NCBI RefSeq assembly: GCF_023065955.2
Contig: NW_026622997.1
Location: forward strand, 11,890,001-11,954,000
DNA: 64,000 nt
From: Ursus arctos
Taxonomy: Eukaryota; Chordata; Mammalia; Carnivora; Ursidae
Reading direction: 5' to 3'
Shown piece by piece: positions 10,901 through 22,430 of the stretch; the stretch's first letter is position 1; every line of letters begins with the position of its first letter. The translations under genes and the position numbers were made by a program. Under the pieces are notes generated by a model. The model had not been told where the DNA came from and ran no database searches. It worked only from the letters and a program-made list of their open reading frames with translations.

Positions 10901-11319
10901 CTTAAAAAAAAAAAAATGAGGGTATTACATCAATACGCACCCCTCGTGTTTGTAACAGTGAAAAGTAGGAGTTGATGTGGACTTATTTGTACCCTCTCTA
11001 GCCCTACCCTGACCAGTGGTGTCCATTTTAAGGTGGCTGACCTGAGCTTTGTCTGCAGGCCACAGCACTGCTCCTGCGGCACTCAAGCCAATGGAACTGG
11101 TGGGTTTTAAACTAGATTATTATTTTGATTTTGACCATGTGAGACCATTTGACCATTATCTAAAGTGTCAGCCAAAATTGGATTGACTAACGAATTATTC
11201 AGTCCCAAATCACCACCATACATGACAATGGGAGTCTTTGAAACTAAGGCTTAGAATTCACACAGTTTGCCATCTTTTCCCAAATACAGACTGAGTGTTT
11301 TTAAGATAAATTTATCTTA

Positions 11320-11475
11320 TTAAAGATTTTTTATTTATTTTTGTGAGAGAGACCACGAGAGCACGAGTGGTGGGGAGGGTCAGAGGGAGCCTGTTGCGGG
11401 ACTTGATCCCAGGACTCCGGGATCATGACCCAAGCCAAAGGGAGATGCCTAACTGACTGAGCCACCCAGATGCCC
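11320..11475 (-). mobile_element. CAN-SINE
   Basis: Reverse-oriented, from AAAGATTTTTTATTTATTTT to TGACTGAGCCACCCAGATGC. Both sides carry the perfect 15-bp target duplication GATAAATTTATCTTA (11305-11319 and 11476-11490), which is itself a near-palindrome. Confidence 0.96.
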
Positions 11476-11499
11476 GATAAATTTATCTTAAAAGGTGGT

Positions 11500-12470
11500 T
11501 CTGAGTGTAAACAAAAACTCTGCTTACCTGAGAGGCTGACAGACTACCACAGTGAGGCACCGTCCCGATCCTTTTCTTCACCAGGGCATAGAATAGTATG
11601 CTAGCTGCGGGACATTGGCGTGATTGTTAACCACGTATTTGGTCTTACCCAGCCTGGTTTATCATTAAATGATACCAGTACTGGCAGTAGTGTTGGGAGC
11701 TTGTCTCCTGTTGCCCCACCATGTAAGCATCATCGGGGCTTGCTTGAGGGGAACCCTCTCTTGGCTGGGGAAAGGGTGAGTCACTTTCCTTTGGGGGGAA
11801 ATGTTTTCATCTATAGATTCAGAGAGTCAGACCAGGTAGTCATAAGATTTCTTCTTTACAATTCCATTATTGAAAAAAGTGTAGCAGATCAATGATTGAG
11901 GAAAGAAATTCCAAAGGCAAGGAACCAGGCTAGAATTACATCTCTTAAAAGAGTTTGTTTATTCAAGATACAATCGATGGGTGTAAGGTGCCAGTTACGC
12001 CACAAGTCAGGTTTGCTTTTTATATGAATCACAATCTCAAGGCAACTGTGTGCCGTTTTAATTCCGTGATAGGAATTGTTCATTGTCCCTGCGATAACGT
12101 TTGCTCCTCTAGAGGGAGATGTGCCCTTGAGTTCTGATTATTAACGTGTCCTATAAGCTGCATGGCCGTCACGCTGCTGATTGCCAGAACTTTCAGACTG
12201 CACAGGACTAGTCAAGTTCCTCTCTTTACGTTCCCCTTTAAGAAGGATTAAATGAACCGATCTTGTTGCTCGCAGGTGCACGTTCGGGGGCTGAGTTTTG
12301 AATCCGTCCTCTTAAAGAACTCTACGGAAGTAACTCCTCAGTAACATTTTCCCAGGAGTTGTAGCTCCTTTAATCAGGAGTTGCTTTACTTTAAACCAGC
12401 ACACATGCTTCAAGAAAAGAATAACAATCACACAAAAGGAGACTTCCTGAAGAGCCTTAGACTGGGAGTC
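11500..12470. other. Intergenic, no gene recognised
   Basis: About 1 kb with no recognisable gene or repeat. Reading frames at 11620-11895 and 11889-12083 have no recognisable family and no splice or promoter support. Confidence 0.55.
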
Positions 12471-12479
12471 TGGCATGCT

Positions 12480-12590
12480 ATGAACTTGCTAGGAACTCGC
12501 TCTTTCTGGGCCTCAGTTTTCCCATCTATAAAATGAAGATATTGGAGTGATGAGGACCCTGAGTTCTAGAGCTGCTGTCTACGGTCGCCA
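12480..12590 (+). mobile_element. MIR fragment
   Basis: Contains 'GGGCCTCAGTTTTCCCATCT' followed by ATAAAATGAAGATATTGG, the conserved core of mammalian MIR, in sense orientation. Confidence 0.75.
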
Positions 12591-12768
12591 TTGGCCATGT
12601 ATGACTGTTGAGCCCTTACAGTGTGGCCAAGCGGGATTGTAAGTACCAAATACACACTGAATCTTGAAGACTAAGTAGGAAAAAAAAAAAGAACGTACAG
12701 TAACTTAGTAACTTTTTAATATTGATTACATGCTGAAATGCTAATATTTTGCATGCAGTAGCCACCCA
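12591..12768. mobile_element. Probable MER-type DNA element
   Basis: The run 'CATTGGCCATGTATGACTGT', 'TGAGCCCTTACAGTGTGGCC' resembles the non-autonomous DNA element whose copies read 'GCCACTAGCCACATGTGGCT'. The related copy at 20870-21095 is clearer. Assignment is tentative. Confidence 0.45.
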
Positions 12769-13182
12769 GCCACATTTCCGTGGTTCCAGTTACCTGTGGT
12801 CAACCACGGTCCAGAAGCAGATGGCACTCCTCCTGACGCATCCTCAGAAGGTCAGTAGTAGCCTAGCATTGGGTCACAGTGCCTGAGTCATTCACCTCCC
12901 TTCCTCTCCTCACGTGACAGTTTATCACCAAACATTATCCCAATAAGAAGGCTAATACAGTACAGTAAGATATTTTGTAACGTCTCTTATAGCATGTTAT
13001 CATTGTTCTATATTATTAGTCACTGTTAATCTTTTACTGTGTCTAAATTAAACTATTATGCATGTATGTGTAGGAAAACAGCATACATACAGGGTTTGAT
13101 ACTATCCGTGGTTTCAGGCATCCACTGGGGTCTCGGAACGTCTTCCCCATGGATGTGGGGCGGGGGGACTACTGTATATTGG
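12769..13182. mobile_element. Tigger-family non-autonomous DNA transposon
   Basis: One end has 'CCAGTTACCTGTGGTCAACC'; the other has 'CCGTGGTTTCAGGCATCCAC' and ends GGGGGGACTACTGTA. These are the terminal sequences of TcMar-Tigger elements. The interior is AT-rich, with no transposase frame. Confidence 0.75.
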
Positions 13183-13189
13183 GTCAAAG

Positions 13190-14990
13190 AAAATATATCA
13201 AAATTAATTTCACCTATATTTTGTGGGGTAGAAAGTTTTAAATTGTGTATGTGAATATGTGGTGTGTAGGACAGAGCAACCCACAAAGGAAGGAATGAGC
13301 AAGGGACTCCCCCAAATCTGTCGAAATCAGTGTTCTAGAAGATATTTTGAAAATTCCATATTCAGGAATATTTAGTATTTGTGAAGAAAAAATTGCCATT
13401 CCATTTGGCTTAAATATAGATAATAATAAAATGCGTGAGGGGAAAATGGGACTTCTTATGAATACATGAGTACAAGGAGGTATTAAATACCTGTTTTTTC
13501 CTCACAGTATTTTGTTAGCTTGTTTGCTCCTCGAACTTTCCTACTGCAGGTAGTCACTGGGACAGAAGAACGTGGCCCTAAGCTGCTTTCCACGCCACCG
13601 CCAGGCACGGCATTTTCAAATCTCTTGTTTTAGCTTAAAAAAGAAAAATCCATGTGAATTTTGCATTCTACTTCATACTAAATTCCTGCTAAAAACCTTT
13701 TTGAAAGTTTTTAAATGACCCTCAAGTAATATGAATGCTCCAGGAAGTCATGCCCCATGTTTAACCTGAGGTTTCCTTGTGGACCATCATAATCGTATTT
13801 TAAAGTCTGTTGCTAGTGAGGACAGCGTGGTAGGATCTTCGCTTGAAAATGGTCAGATCATAGCATCCATTATAAATGGTAAATGCAGGTAAGTCCTTTA
13901 GCACACAATAAATACTTATTAAGAAAAAATAAGTATCGGTTACGTTTCTCGTTTGGTTCCTAAAAGGTGCCCGTTCCGTATAAAATGAAGGATTAGAGGC
14001 TAAAGGATTTTTCTCAGAAAACGGAAGCCATGCTAGGGGAGCATACGTGAAGTTCTAACGCTGCTGTGGAGGATGCTCCTTCACTCTTAGTTTTGTTCAT
14101 CTTTTGCAGGTGTTGGTAGATGGTCACGTACTGTAACTGAGAAAGTCCCAGATTTGAATTAAGAAACTGAATTCTAGTCCAGGACCTAATATTCCTTTTT
14201 ATTTTATTTATAATTTATACCCCGTCTATGAAGAATTTCTAAGTGGTTTCAGTAAGGAGCATATGCAGTATTAACAATAAAAAGAGCAAAGCCATTCGGA
14301 GGAAGGGAGAAGTTACTACAGCAAAAACCTATGGGCAGATAGATACTTGTTGCCCAGGCTGAATTTCCTGAGCTGTTGGGCAAAAGGATCCGCGGGCTTG
14401 GGGAAGTCATTTGACATAAGCTCTTGGTCTTCCTCAGCTCCAGGATGAGGAAGAGCGGGTGGGCCAGGTGGTTGCTACGGCTCTTGCATTCCTCAGCACA
14501 GCACTTGCAAAGTCAGGCAAATTCTGACGGGTTCAAAAGCCACCACCAGTGTTCATCAGCGAGGTGGACAAACTGAACTTTCTGAGCTTGTTCCTTCATC
14601 TGAAATGAAGATGGTGTGAAAATCAAATGTGGTGTCGGGGAAAGTCCAACACTTGACTCCTAGGAAGTGAGCACTGCTGGTTTCCAGGAAGAACTCTAGG
14701 AAGTTCGAATGCAAGTTGACTTGCGGTGCCACAGTTTTGCTCTGGTACCCTCTTCCAAAATGAGTATCTTATTTTACAAACCGGGTAATCTGAAACTTCA
14801 AAACCAAGCACTCTAGAGCCTGTGGTCATGGCACAGCCCTCGAAGGAAGGGGGTTCACGGAGGAAATGGTCTTCACCACCAACACTGCCTCTGGGAATAT
14901 GTTTCTAAGAGTGGGTGAGGGATTTTATTTCAATTGGAGACCAATTCTTACCAAACTATGAAAGGCTAATTTCTGTTGGGCAGATCTTAA
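13190..14990. other. Intergenic, no gene recognised
   Basis: AT-rich to moderate composition with small unrelated reading frames. No SINE, L1 or LTR landmark was seen. I found no supported exon or regulatory element here. Confidence 0.5.
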
Positions 14991-14994
14991 TGAG

Positions 14995-16760
14995 GTGGAA
15001 GGCAGTGGAATGCCCGAAGGGGTGTGGTGGGAAGTGCGAAATGTGCAGAGCAGGGAGGGTGGAGAAGTCCAAGAGCCAAACTCACTGACTTCACAGTTTT
15101 TCCAGGGGTCGGCCCTGCCCTCCCTTAAAACAGTGGGAGGAGTGGGTCAGCTTCCTGGACCCGCTCATCCTGTTAGGAAACCGCTCCCTGTGTGGGGCAT
15201 GGCATCGCAGCGTGCCCTGCTCCTGGGCGAGGGCAGAGGGTAGAGCTGCTTCAGGGAGCGTGCGCCCACACCTTGCGCCTCGGGGAAGCCGGCCTTCCCA
15301 GTGAGGCGGAGGAGCTGTGCGCATCCCAGAGGGTGGGCTGTGGGGCTGAGGCTGTGACGTCAGCTGAGCGGTGGACGTCACCCCACCTTGGGACCGCAGA
15401 GTTTCTCTGCACACGCGGGCCAGGTTGTAATGAGGATTCTCCAGCAGAGCTGTGGGTTGGGTTCTTTTGGGTGGTTTTCGTTTCTGGTGTTTGGCTGTTC
15501 GGTTTGGGTCATGGCAGCTTTATGGCACATCTAGTTACTCAGCTTAGTGGAAGGTAGAAGGCCGCTAGCTCTCCCTTCTGTTGGAAAGCCCTCTACCGGC
15601 TGGCATTCTACCTTCCATCCTGCTTCTGCAGTTTAGGAGTGAGTACGTTCCTCACCAAAAAAGCAGTGAGCAGTCCTGGGCATTGGCCGGATTCACCCTC
15701 CCAGCCGCTCTCAGAGATACTTTAGACTTGGGGAGTGCGTCTGAATCCCCGGGATGGGCTAGGGTGGGCTTAAATGTTCCTGCCTCTGAACTCCGGGGAT
15801 GGGCCACAAAGAACAGGTTCTCTGGGGACAGCTCTCCAGAGTGAAGCAGTTTCTACAGGTGTCACAGAGATGGCAGTCGGGCCCTCTGACTAGACAGGCT
15901 TGCTGCAGACAAGGCAGTCTGGAGGAAGAGGAACAAAAAAATCCAGCAATCTTAACAATGGGAAAACATTTTTATAAAAAGAAAGAGCAAGTCCCTACAA
16001 GAAGGCAAGTGCAGAAAAGATCTCTGAATGGTTGTATGTTGGGTTTGAGATTCTAGCTGCTTTTATCTTCAAGCCCGGGGGAGGCCCTGCCCAGCCTCCT
16101 GGGCTCTCTCTGGTCCCGCCGCCTCCCCAGGAGCCCCGGGCACCTCATGGTGGGCCATGTGCCAGCCAGTATCAGCAGCCCCGCAAGTGCAAGAGTCTGA
16201 TTTCCAGAACCAAGTGTTTTGAGAGGGGGGAGAACAGAGTAGATGGAGCAGGGGCGCTTCGGATGCTGCAGCGGGAGGCTGGATGTGGGTGGGGCCGGCC
16301 CTGCTGCCCGGGCTCGTGCTGCGGTCACGTTGAGGCAGCGCGTGCACGGCTCTGCACGATGGAGCCCCACGTGTCTCCAGACAACAAAAGACAGTGAAGA
16401 AGGCCGGCCGGTATTGTGAACGGCTGGTGCGGAATCCATCTGGACTCCGTGGCCTGTAGGAACCTGCCCAGCCAGTGCTGGTGGACGTCCACGGGAGGGG
16501 AGAGTGCAGAGGCCAGCCTCACACAAGCTTGGCAGTCTTGGTTTTGGTGGTCTGGCCCCCGGGTCCCTCTTGGTATTGGTGCTCCCCGCCATCAGGTCAC
16601 CTTGAAGCAGGCCAGGAAGGTCCAGAGATCCAGGCCCTGGAAGGAGCCTTGAAGCACCTCCTGGCCATGGCTATTGTCCCCAGCTCAGGGGAGGGCTGTC
16701 ACAGAATCTGTGCCCCAGCTGGGGAAACAGGGTCGTTTCCAATGACCTGTTAGAAGCTTC
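14995..16760. other. GC-rich tract without a supported gene
   Basis: GC content is visibly higher than in the flanks, with clustered CpGs at about 15180-15420 and 16050-16400. The high GC lowers stop-codon frequency, so overlapping open frames occur on both strands, the longest being 179 codons on the minus strand at 16053-16592. None resembles a known protein and none has splice support. It may hold a regulatory element; see the CRE pair at 15355. Confidence 0.5.
15355..15380. promoter_or_regulatory. Perfect CRE plus a second CRE-like site
   Basis: TGACGTCA at 15355-15362 is the full palindromic cAMP response element bound by CREB/ATF. A second GACGTCA lies 11 bp on, at 15374-15380. Both sit in a CpG-dense 240-bp patch (about 17 CpGs, 15181-15420, by hand count). 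That combination is typical of CREB-bound promoters, but no transcript is visible from sequence alone. Confidence 0.4.
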
Positions 16761-17290
16761 TTGAAGGGAATTGAGATGCTCTCTGTCATTCACACTTCCA
16801 GGAAGTCCAGCGGAAGTGGAAAGTTGTAGATGTGATTGCCAGCACTCCTCTCTAGTTCTGAGGGCAACAGCTATAGTGGCCTGACTGCCCCCCCACCCCA
16901 ACAACGGCCAGGCTGCCCCGCAGCTGGTTCCCTCACTCCTTGACAAGCCTCTTAGCCGTCCTGAGTCTGTTCTGGGTTTTGTGGTGGTGGGTTTTTTGAA
17001 GTAGAAAATGTGGACAATGGAATGTAATGCCATCCAGAGCCTTCCTTGGGCTCTGGTTTATGTACCTTTCATGTCGCATTCTTAGGCTTCGGCCACATGA
17101 AGTGTGCTCTGAGGTCACAAGGGAGGTTTGAGAGCTTGGATTCCATTTTTACCACAAACATACACTTAACATACTTTAAGTTTATTTTTCCAACACCCAT
17201 TCTCCCACCAAAAAACAGAATAAAAACAAATCCCCCTGCAAACAAATAGGAAGTTAATGAAAATCAACAGTAGCCGTATTATTCACTTGC

Positions 17291-17296
<6 letters not shown>

Positions 17297-17341
<45 letters not shown>
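17297..17341. repeat. (TG)n microsatellite, about 22 units
   Basis: Uninterrupted TG dinucleotide run of about 44 bp. Probably length-polymorphic and able to form Z-DNA. The cysteine/valine-rich reading frames over it are artefacts. Confidence 0.97.
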
Positions 17342-17343
<2 letters not shown>

Positions 17344-17567
17344 CCGAATTGAATATCATTCTAAGCCTACGGATGATATGCTATTGGGGGATAGTCCAGG
17401 GTTATACTTCTGCTCCTGCCCTCATTATTACTGTACGTGCACATGTACGTGTACACTTACACACAGAACAATTGGGAAATAAGACGTTGCACAGACAATG
17501 TATGGTCCAGAGTAGGGAGCGAACTAGCTGGGTGGGGCTGGAGCTAGATCAAGGGATGGGTTCGTTT

Positions 17568-17681
17568 GGTTGGGAGGAGGGTGAAAAGCTAAGCTACGTG
17601 GCAAAGAGCCATCCTCGAAAGGCTACTCTGATTGGTAGGAAAGGGTCAATTAGAGTGCTTTGGGTTGCAAGTAACAGTGAA
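17568..17681. repeat. Local duplication, copy 1
   Basis: Segment A (17568-17617) and segment B (17618-17681) recur 1.25 kb downstream. There, B is direct and A, extended 11 bp into B, is inverted. B copies differ at 4 of 64 bases; A copies differ at 2 bases plus a 3-bp indel. Copy 1 is followed by 'CCTGACCCATGTGGCTTAAA', which looks like the continuation of an old repeat. Confidence 0.9.
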
Positions 17682-17689
17682 CCCTGACC

Positions 17690-18810
17690 CATGTGGCTTA
17701 AACAGTAAAGACAAAATTATTTTTTTAATGTTACACCTGTTTGAACATGCTTTTTAATGCTATAACCAACCAGAATGGCCTCTGGCGACGGTGATGGTAT
17801 AGGGTTCTGGAGGCCTCTGCTATGGCCAGTGTTTACCCATTGTGGAGGGATAAGGGAGAGCCTAGCAAATTCCAGGGGAGGGATGAGGGGCTGGGGTGCT
17901 AATGAGACACTCAGGAGGCTCAGGACAGCATATGTTAGCAAAGCAGCACAGACCTGTTTCAGTATGCTGGGACAACCAGTATGACCAGTGTGTCCGTGCT
18001 GAGAAGGAGCCCTGATCAGGGCTAGTGCATTATCTCACACGTGCATTTAGAGGCAGGCCCATCCTGGGTGCTTTGCTCAGCCATCCAAGGTCTTCGTCCA
18101 GGACCTGGTTCTTTATGGTATTCTCTCCTGCCATCAGCAGTGTATCACATGGCTCGTGACAACACCCAGAGGTAGAAAAGACTTTTCCCCCTGTTCTTCT
18201 TTTTATCAGCTAAGAATATGTCCACTAGAGGTCTCCTTGCAGATTTCCATGTGAATTGCATCGCACTGCAAGTCACTGGCCCAGGAGAGGACCAGGACTC
18301 ATTGTGGTTGTCCCCTTGGGATTAGGGATGAGCCACTTGCCCAAATCACATGGCCACTCCATCCCCCCAGGAGAGGCTGTGTTACTGGATGTACTTGGGG
18401 TTCTTTCAAGGGGAAAGAGGAAATGGCCTGGGTTGGCAGTCAACAGTGTGTGCCTAGCGAGGTTACATGAAGTAAGACAGACCCATATTATAGAAGGCCT
18501 TCTCTGAGTGGAGAAACGTTGACTTAATCAGCAAAGCCATAAAAGTAATGTTGGCGACCAGGTAGCACTTACTGGGTGTGCTGCTCAAAGACGTCCCGTG
18601 CATTACCGCACTGAATTCACCCTGCAGCAGCCGCACAGGCAGACCATGAGCGTGCTGGCGCAGGCGGGGTAGTGGAAGCGACACTTGGGTTCAGCGTTGT
18701 GCAGAATACACTGGGAGGCAGAGAGGTTGATGGCACGGGTACAGTTAGGAAGCTCTGGAAAGAATGTGCAGATATGCGGAGGGTATGCACCACTGTGAAG
18801 TGAAATTTTG
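17690..18810. other. Intergenic, probably an old repeat in part
   Basis: The start ('GGCTTAAACAGTAAAGACAA') and a later part ('CACTTGCCCAAATCACATGG', about 18330-18350) look like pieces of an ancient interspersed repeat, but I cannot name the family. Small reading frames here have no support. Confidence 0.4.
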
Positions 18811-18816
18811 AGCACC

Positions 18817-18944
18817 GAGTAGCCTTTCAAGGATGGCTCTTTGCCACGTAACTTAGCTTTTCACCCTCCCGCTCCCAACCAAAGGCTACTCTGATTGGTA
18901 GGAAAGGGTCAGTTAGTGTGCTTTTGGTTGCAAGTACCAGTGAA
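18817..18944. repeat. Local duplication, copy 2 (half inverted)
   Basis: 18817-18880 is the reverse complement of 17568-17628, and 18881-18944 is the direct copy of 17618-17681. Because the 11 bases next to the junction occur in both orientations, the inverted part is flanked by the arms GAGTAGCCTTT and AAAGGCTACTC. See the finding for interpretation. Confidence 0.9.
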
Positions 18945-19015
18945 GCACTTCACCAGGCAGGTTATCTCGTTTAATTGCTTCAGTCTCACAAGGATCCCAT
19001 GGGATAATTTTTCAC
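18940..19015 (-). mobile_element. MIR fragment
   Basis: Contains GGTTATCTCGTTTAATTGCT and CTCACAAGGATCCCATGGGA, the antisense of the MIR 3' part. Short and diverged. Confidence 0.6.
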
Positions 19016-19017
19016 TG

Positions 19018-20250
19018 TGGTAAAAAAAACAAAACAAAACAAAACACACACACCTGACATGAACTTATCATCTTAACTACCTTTAAGTGTGCATTCAGTA
19101 GTGTTAAGTGTATTTACATTGTTGTGCAACAGATCTCTGGAATGTTTTCATCTTGCAAAACTGAAACTCTATACTCACTAAACACAAATGCCCCTTTTCC
19201 CTTTCCCCAGCCCTAGAAAACCATCTTTTAATTTTTTGTTTCTATGATCTTGAGTACTTTAGATACTTCATATGAATAGAATCATACAGCATTTATCCTT
19301 TCCTGTCTGGCTTATTTTGTTGAGCATAATGTCCTCAAGTTCTAATATGTGCCAGGATTTCCTTTAAAATGTCTGCATGAGGGCTGCCTGGGTGGCTCAG
19401 TCTGTTAAGTGTCTGACTCTTGATTTCGCCTTAGGTCATGATCTCAGGGTCGTGAGATCAAGCCCTGCATCAGGCTCTGTGCTCAGTGGGCAGTTGGCTT
19501 GAGATTCTCTCCCTCTGCCCCACCCCCCACTTGTGTACATGTGTGTGTGTGCACTCTGTCATATAAAAATAAATAAATATCTAAATAAAATGCCTGTAAA
19601 ATTTCTATTGTGTGTACACACCACATGTTCTTTATCCATTCTTTATCCATTCTTCTGTGATGGACGCTGGAGTTGCTTCTGCCTTCATGTTGTTACAAAT
19701 AGTGCTGCCATCAACATGGGCTGCGAATACCTCTTTGAGATCTTGCTTTCAGTTCTTAAGGATGTATATTCAGAAGTGAGCCTGCTGGATCATACAGCAA
19801 TTATAATTTTAATTTTTGGAGGATCCTCCATATCGTCTTCCATTATAACGGTACCATTTTACATTCCCACCAACTTACACGAGGCTGCCAATTTCTCTGC
19901 ACCCTTGCCAACATTGGTTAGTAGCCATCCTAATGTGTGTGAGGTATGATCTCTTCGTGGTTTCATTTTGCACTTCTCTCATGAGGAGTCGTTTTGAGTA
20001 TCTTTTCATAGGTGTGCTAGCCATTCGTGTGTCTTCTTTGGAAAACTGTTCAAATCGTTTGTCCATTTTAAAATCAGGTTATTGGTATTTTTGTTGTTGA
20101 GTTGTCGAAATTCCTTATATATTATGGATATTAACCCCTTCTTAGAGATATTATTTGCAAATGCTTTCTACCATTCTGTTTGGTTTTCTTTTCACTTACT
20201 GATTGTTTCTTAGGGCTAGACTTTTTATTCTCATTACTGCAATTGAATAC
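19018..20250 (-). mobile_element. Old L1 3' end (3' UTR and ORF2 C-terminus)
   Basis: Antisense L1M landmarks appear in order: 'TGTGCATTCAGTAGTGTTAA', 'CTAAACACAAATGCCCCTTT', 'CATGTTCTTTATCCATTCTT', 'CATTCCCACCAACTTACACG' and 'GATATTAACCCCTTCTTAGA'. Interrupted by the SINE at 19381-19585. No intact reading frame. Confidence 0.9.
19381..19585 (+). mobile_element. CAN-SINE inside an L1
   Basis: GGGCTGCCTGGGTGGCTCAG head and 'TTGATTTCGCCTTAGGTCATG' promoter region, with an AAATAAATAAATATCTAAAT tail. Flanks AAAATGTCTGCATGA and AAAATGCCTGTAAAA are an imperfect duplication. It inserted into the minus-strand L1. Confidence 0.94.
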
Positions 20251-20384
20251 ATTGATAATGGAATAAATACTTCATACGGCTCTCTCCTCAAATACACGGT
20301 GTGATACTTGAGAGACTTTGTCTTGCCTTTGTATCCCTCGCATCTCCCAAATGCCCACCCATGAATGAGAGGATAGACCGAGCC

Positions 20385-20475
20385 TCAGAAGCTACGTGGC
20401 TTTCTCAAAGCTGCATCACTACCGAGAGGCAGCATCAGAATTAGAATTCAGGCTCTTGGATCCAACATGGGTTTC
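20385..20475 (-). mobile_element. MIR fragment
   Basis: The run GCCTCAGAAGCTACGTGGCT, CAAAGCTGCATCACTACCGA, GAATTCAGGCTCTTGGATCC follows the order of antisense MIR (lymphocyte-type core to 3' half). Diverged. Confidence 0.55.
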
Positions 20476-20869
20476 CTTTCTGCTATCCCGATGATTGTCA
20501 GTTCACTTTCAGATGTCTTCCTAACCCAAAAACCTGAATCCGGTCTTTGATTTCATGGGCAAATGATGTACAATTCCAAGATTTTCATTGTTCTCTATGG
20601 CGAAGTCCCCTCACTAGTAACCTGCTAAGGGAGTTAGCAAATGTCACTAAAACACGATATTCATAAACCAACATTAGCGTATCACTTGAGGTTCATGCAG
20701 ACTCAACATCCATGTTTTTCCGAAGAGGTCTGACTGCCACTTGGGGCTTGGTGATTTCACCACGTTTCTTCTGCATACATGTGTAGATAGCCAGACCAGG
20801 AGCTTTGGAAACAGTTTGAAATTATCTAGAAGGGTCGAAGTTGCCATACCGTTGACTCACCAATCCCTC

Positions 20870-21100
20870 CGTTAGGTACAGTCTTGGACTTGAGCTGTCC
20901 AACGTGGCTGCCTCTAGGTTGCACGTGACTACTTAACTTTAAATTAAGTAAAATAAATAAAAATTAAGCTCTTTGGTTGCATTGGCCATATTTCAAATGC
21001 CCAATACTGGTGGCCACTGAGTTGGCCAACACAGATACAGAACGTTTCCATCATTGCAGAAAATTTGACCAGATAGTACCGCTCTAGAGGACCTTGTGCA
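20870..21100. mobile_element. Ancient non-autonomous DNA element
   Basis: One end reads 'TTGAGCTGTCCAACGTGGCT' and the other 'GAACGTTTCCATCATTGCAG', with an internal TTGCATTGGCCATATTTCAA. These match the widespread element whose copies contain 'GAGCTGTCCAATATGGTAGCC'. The family name is uncertain. Confidence 0.6.
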
Positions 21101-21109
21101 CATGTGCCC

Positions 21110-21585
21110 CAGAGCCGTATACAACAACGTTCCGGGCCCCGTTGCTTGTAATAACCCCAGGCTGGATGCAGCTTCATATCTACCAGCAGTAGAATGGGGA
21201 AAGCGGCTCCTTCGTATGATGAAATACAATGCAAATGAAAATGGATAAAGAGGGGTGCGTACAACAAACAAAAGGACTGAGCAAAAGGAATAAGGCAAGG
21301 AGACACACACACATGGATCATCATACAGACAGTACAGTTGTATGAAGTTTAAAATGATGCAAAACTCTAGTATTTAGTACGCTATGGTAAATTAATAAAG
21401 AAAAGCAAGAAGATCATTCTCCCAAATATTGGTACAATGTTAGGATAGTGGTCCCTTCCTGTTTGGTCTTCATAGAGAACTCTGCCAGTGGTTTGGTGAA
21501 GGAAATGTTTCTATTCTCTTAGACTACGGAGAGGAAGAGAGTTAGGCAGGGAGTATCTCAGTGAATTAATCAATCCTGTAAGAAT
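21110..21585 (+). mobile_element. Old L1 (L1M/HAL1-like) 3' region
   Basis: Landmarks GTAATAACCCCAGGCTGGAT, 'TATGATGAAATACAATGCAA', 'AATGAAAATGGATAAAGAGG' and 'AATGTTAGGATAGTGGTCCC' follow the typical order of the sense-strand 3' end of old L1s. Confidence 0.65.
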
Positions 21586-21589
21586 CTGT

Positions 21590-21955
21590 TAAGAAAGCGC
21601 TGTAGACAGAATGTTCGTGTCTCCCCAAAGTCGTGTGTTGAAACCTAACCCCCAAGGTGATGGTGTTCCAAGGTGGGGGCTTTAGGAGATGGTTAGGTCA
21701 CAGAGCCCTCATGAATGGGGTTAGCGCTCTTACAAAAGAGAGCTTCCTGGTCCCTTCCACCATGTGAGGACACAATGAGAACACGGCGCTCTGTGACCAG
21801 GAAGCAGGTCCTCAGCAGATACTGAATCTGTCGGCACCTTGATCTTGGACTTTCCAGCCTCCGGACTGTGAGAAATACATTTCTGTTGCCCATAAGCCAC
21901 ACCCTGTCTATGGTATTCTGTTATAGCCGCCCGAACGGACTGAGACAGGTAGCTA
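21590..21955 (+). mobile_element. MaLR LTR (MLT1/MST group)
   Basis: Ancient ERVL-MaLR solo LTR. Ordered landmarks include 'GTGTTGAAACCTAACCCCCA', 'AGCCCTCATGAATGGGGTTA', 'CACCATGTGAGGACACAATG', 'TTGATCTTGGACTTTCCAGC' and 'CTGTGAGAAATACATTTCTG'. No internal retroviral genes are present. It is a dead, very old copy. Confidence 0.93.
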
Positions 21956-22430
21956 TTAGGGTTGGGAATTATTTGACTTATTATTTTAAAGTGAGGGTAA
22001 TATAATTTACCATTTCCTCCCAGATGGGATGACTTAAAAAGTTTATAGGGATTATAACCATTTTATATTCCATTAAAAATAAAACCCCATTTCTTCCTAC
22101 ACAACAAGTTTTGCCTCACTTCATACTGCTAGTCATTTGGGGCACGAAGAGGAGGAAGGGTAGGAGGTGAGTGTGAGGTTCGACAGAGTTTTTGACAGGG
22201 GAGCAATGCTAAAGATGGCCGTCAGTGCGTCCACTGCCTGACACCGTGCTGTCCACGCTGCACACATTTCTGTGGGGACGATTGCACTGCTCTGCACTCT
22301 GAAGGGCTTCCTGTCCCCAGCCGGCAGCCAGCTGGAGACACGGCTCTGGACTCCAGTGCCTAGATCAGGCTTGAGGAGGTGAGCAAGCCTTGGTGCTGGG
22401 ATGCTTCAAAATTTGCAGACGACCCAGTTC

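Noticed and set aside
16053..16592. 179-codon open frame on the minus strand, the longest in the window
   Set aside because: It lies in a GC-rich tract where stops are rare, overlaps long frames in other phases, and has a low-complexity P/R/L/S composition with no known domain.
17298..17687. 129-codon frame beginning with alternating Cys-Val residues
   Set aside because: It is a translation of the (TG)n microsatellite and the DNA after it.
19533..19949. 138-codon frame
   Set aside because: Runs through a SINE tail and an antisense L1; no independent support.
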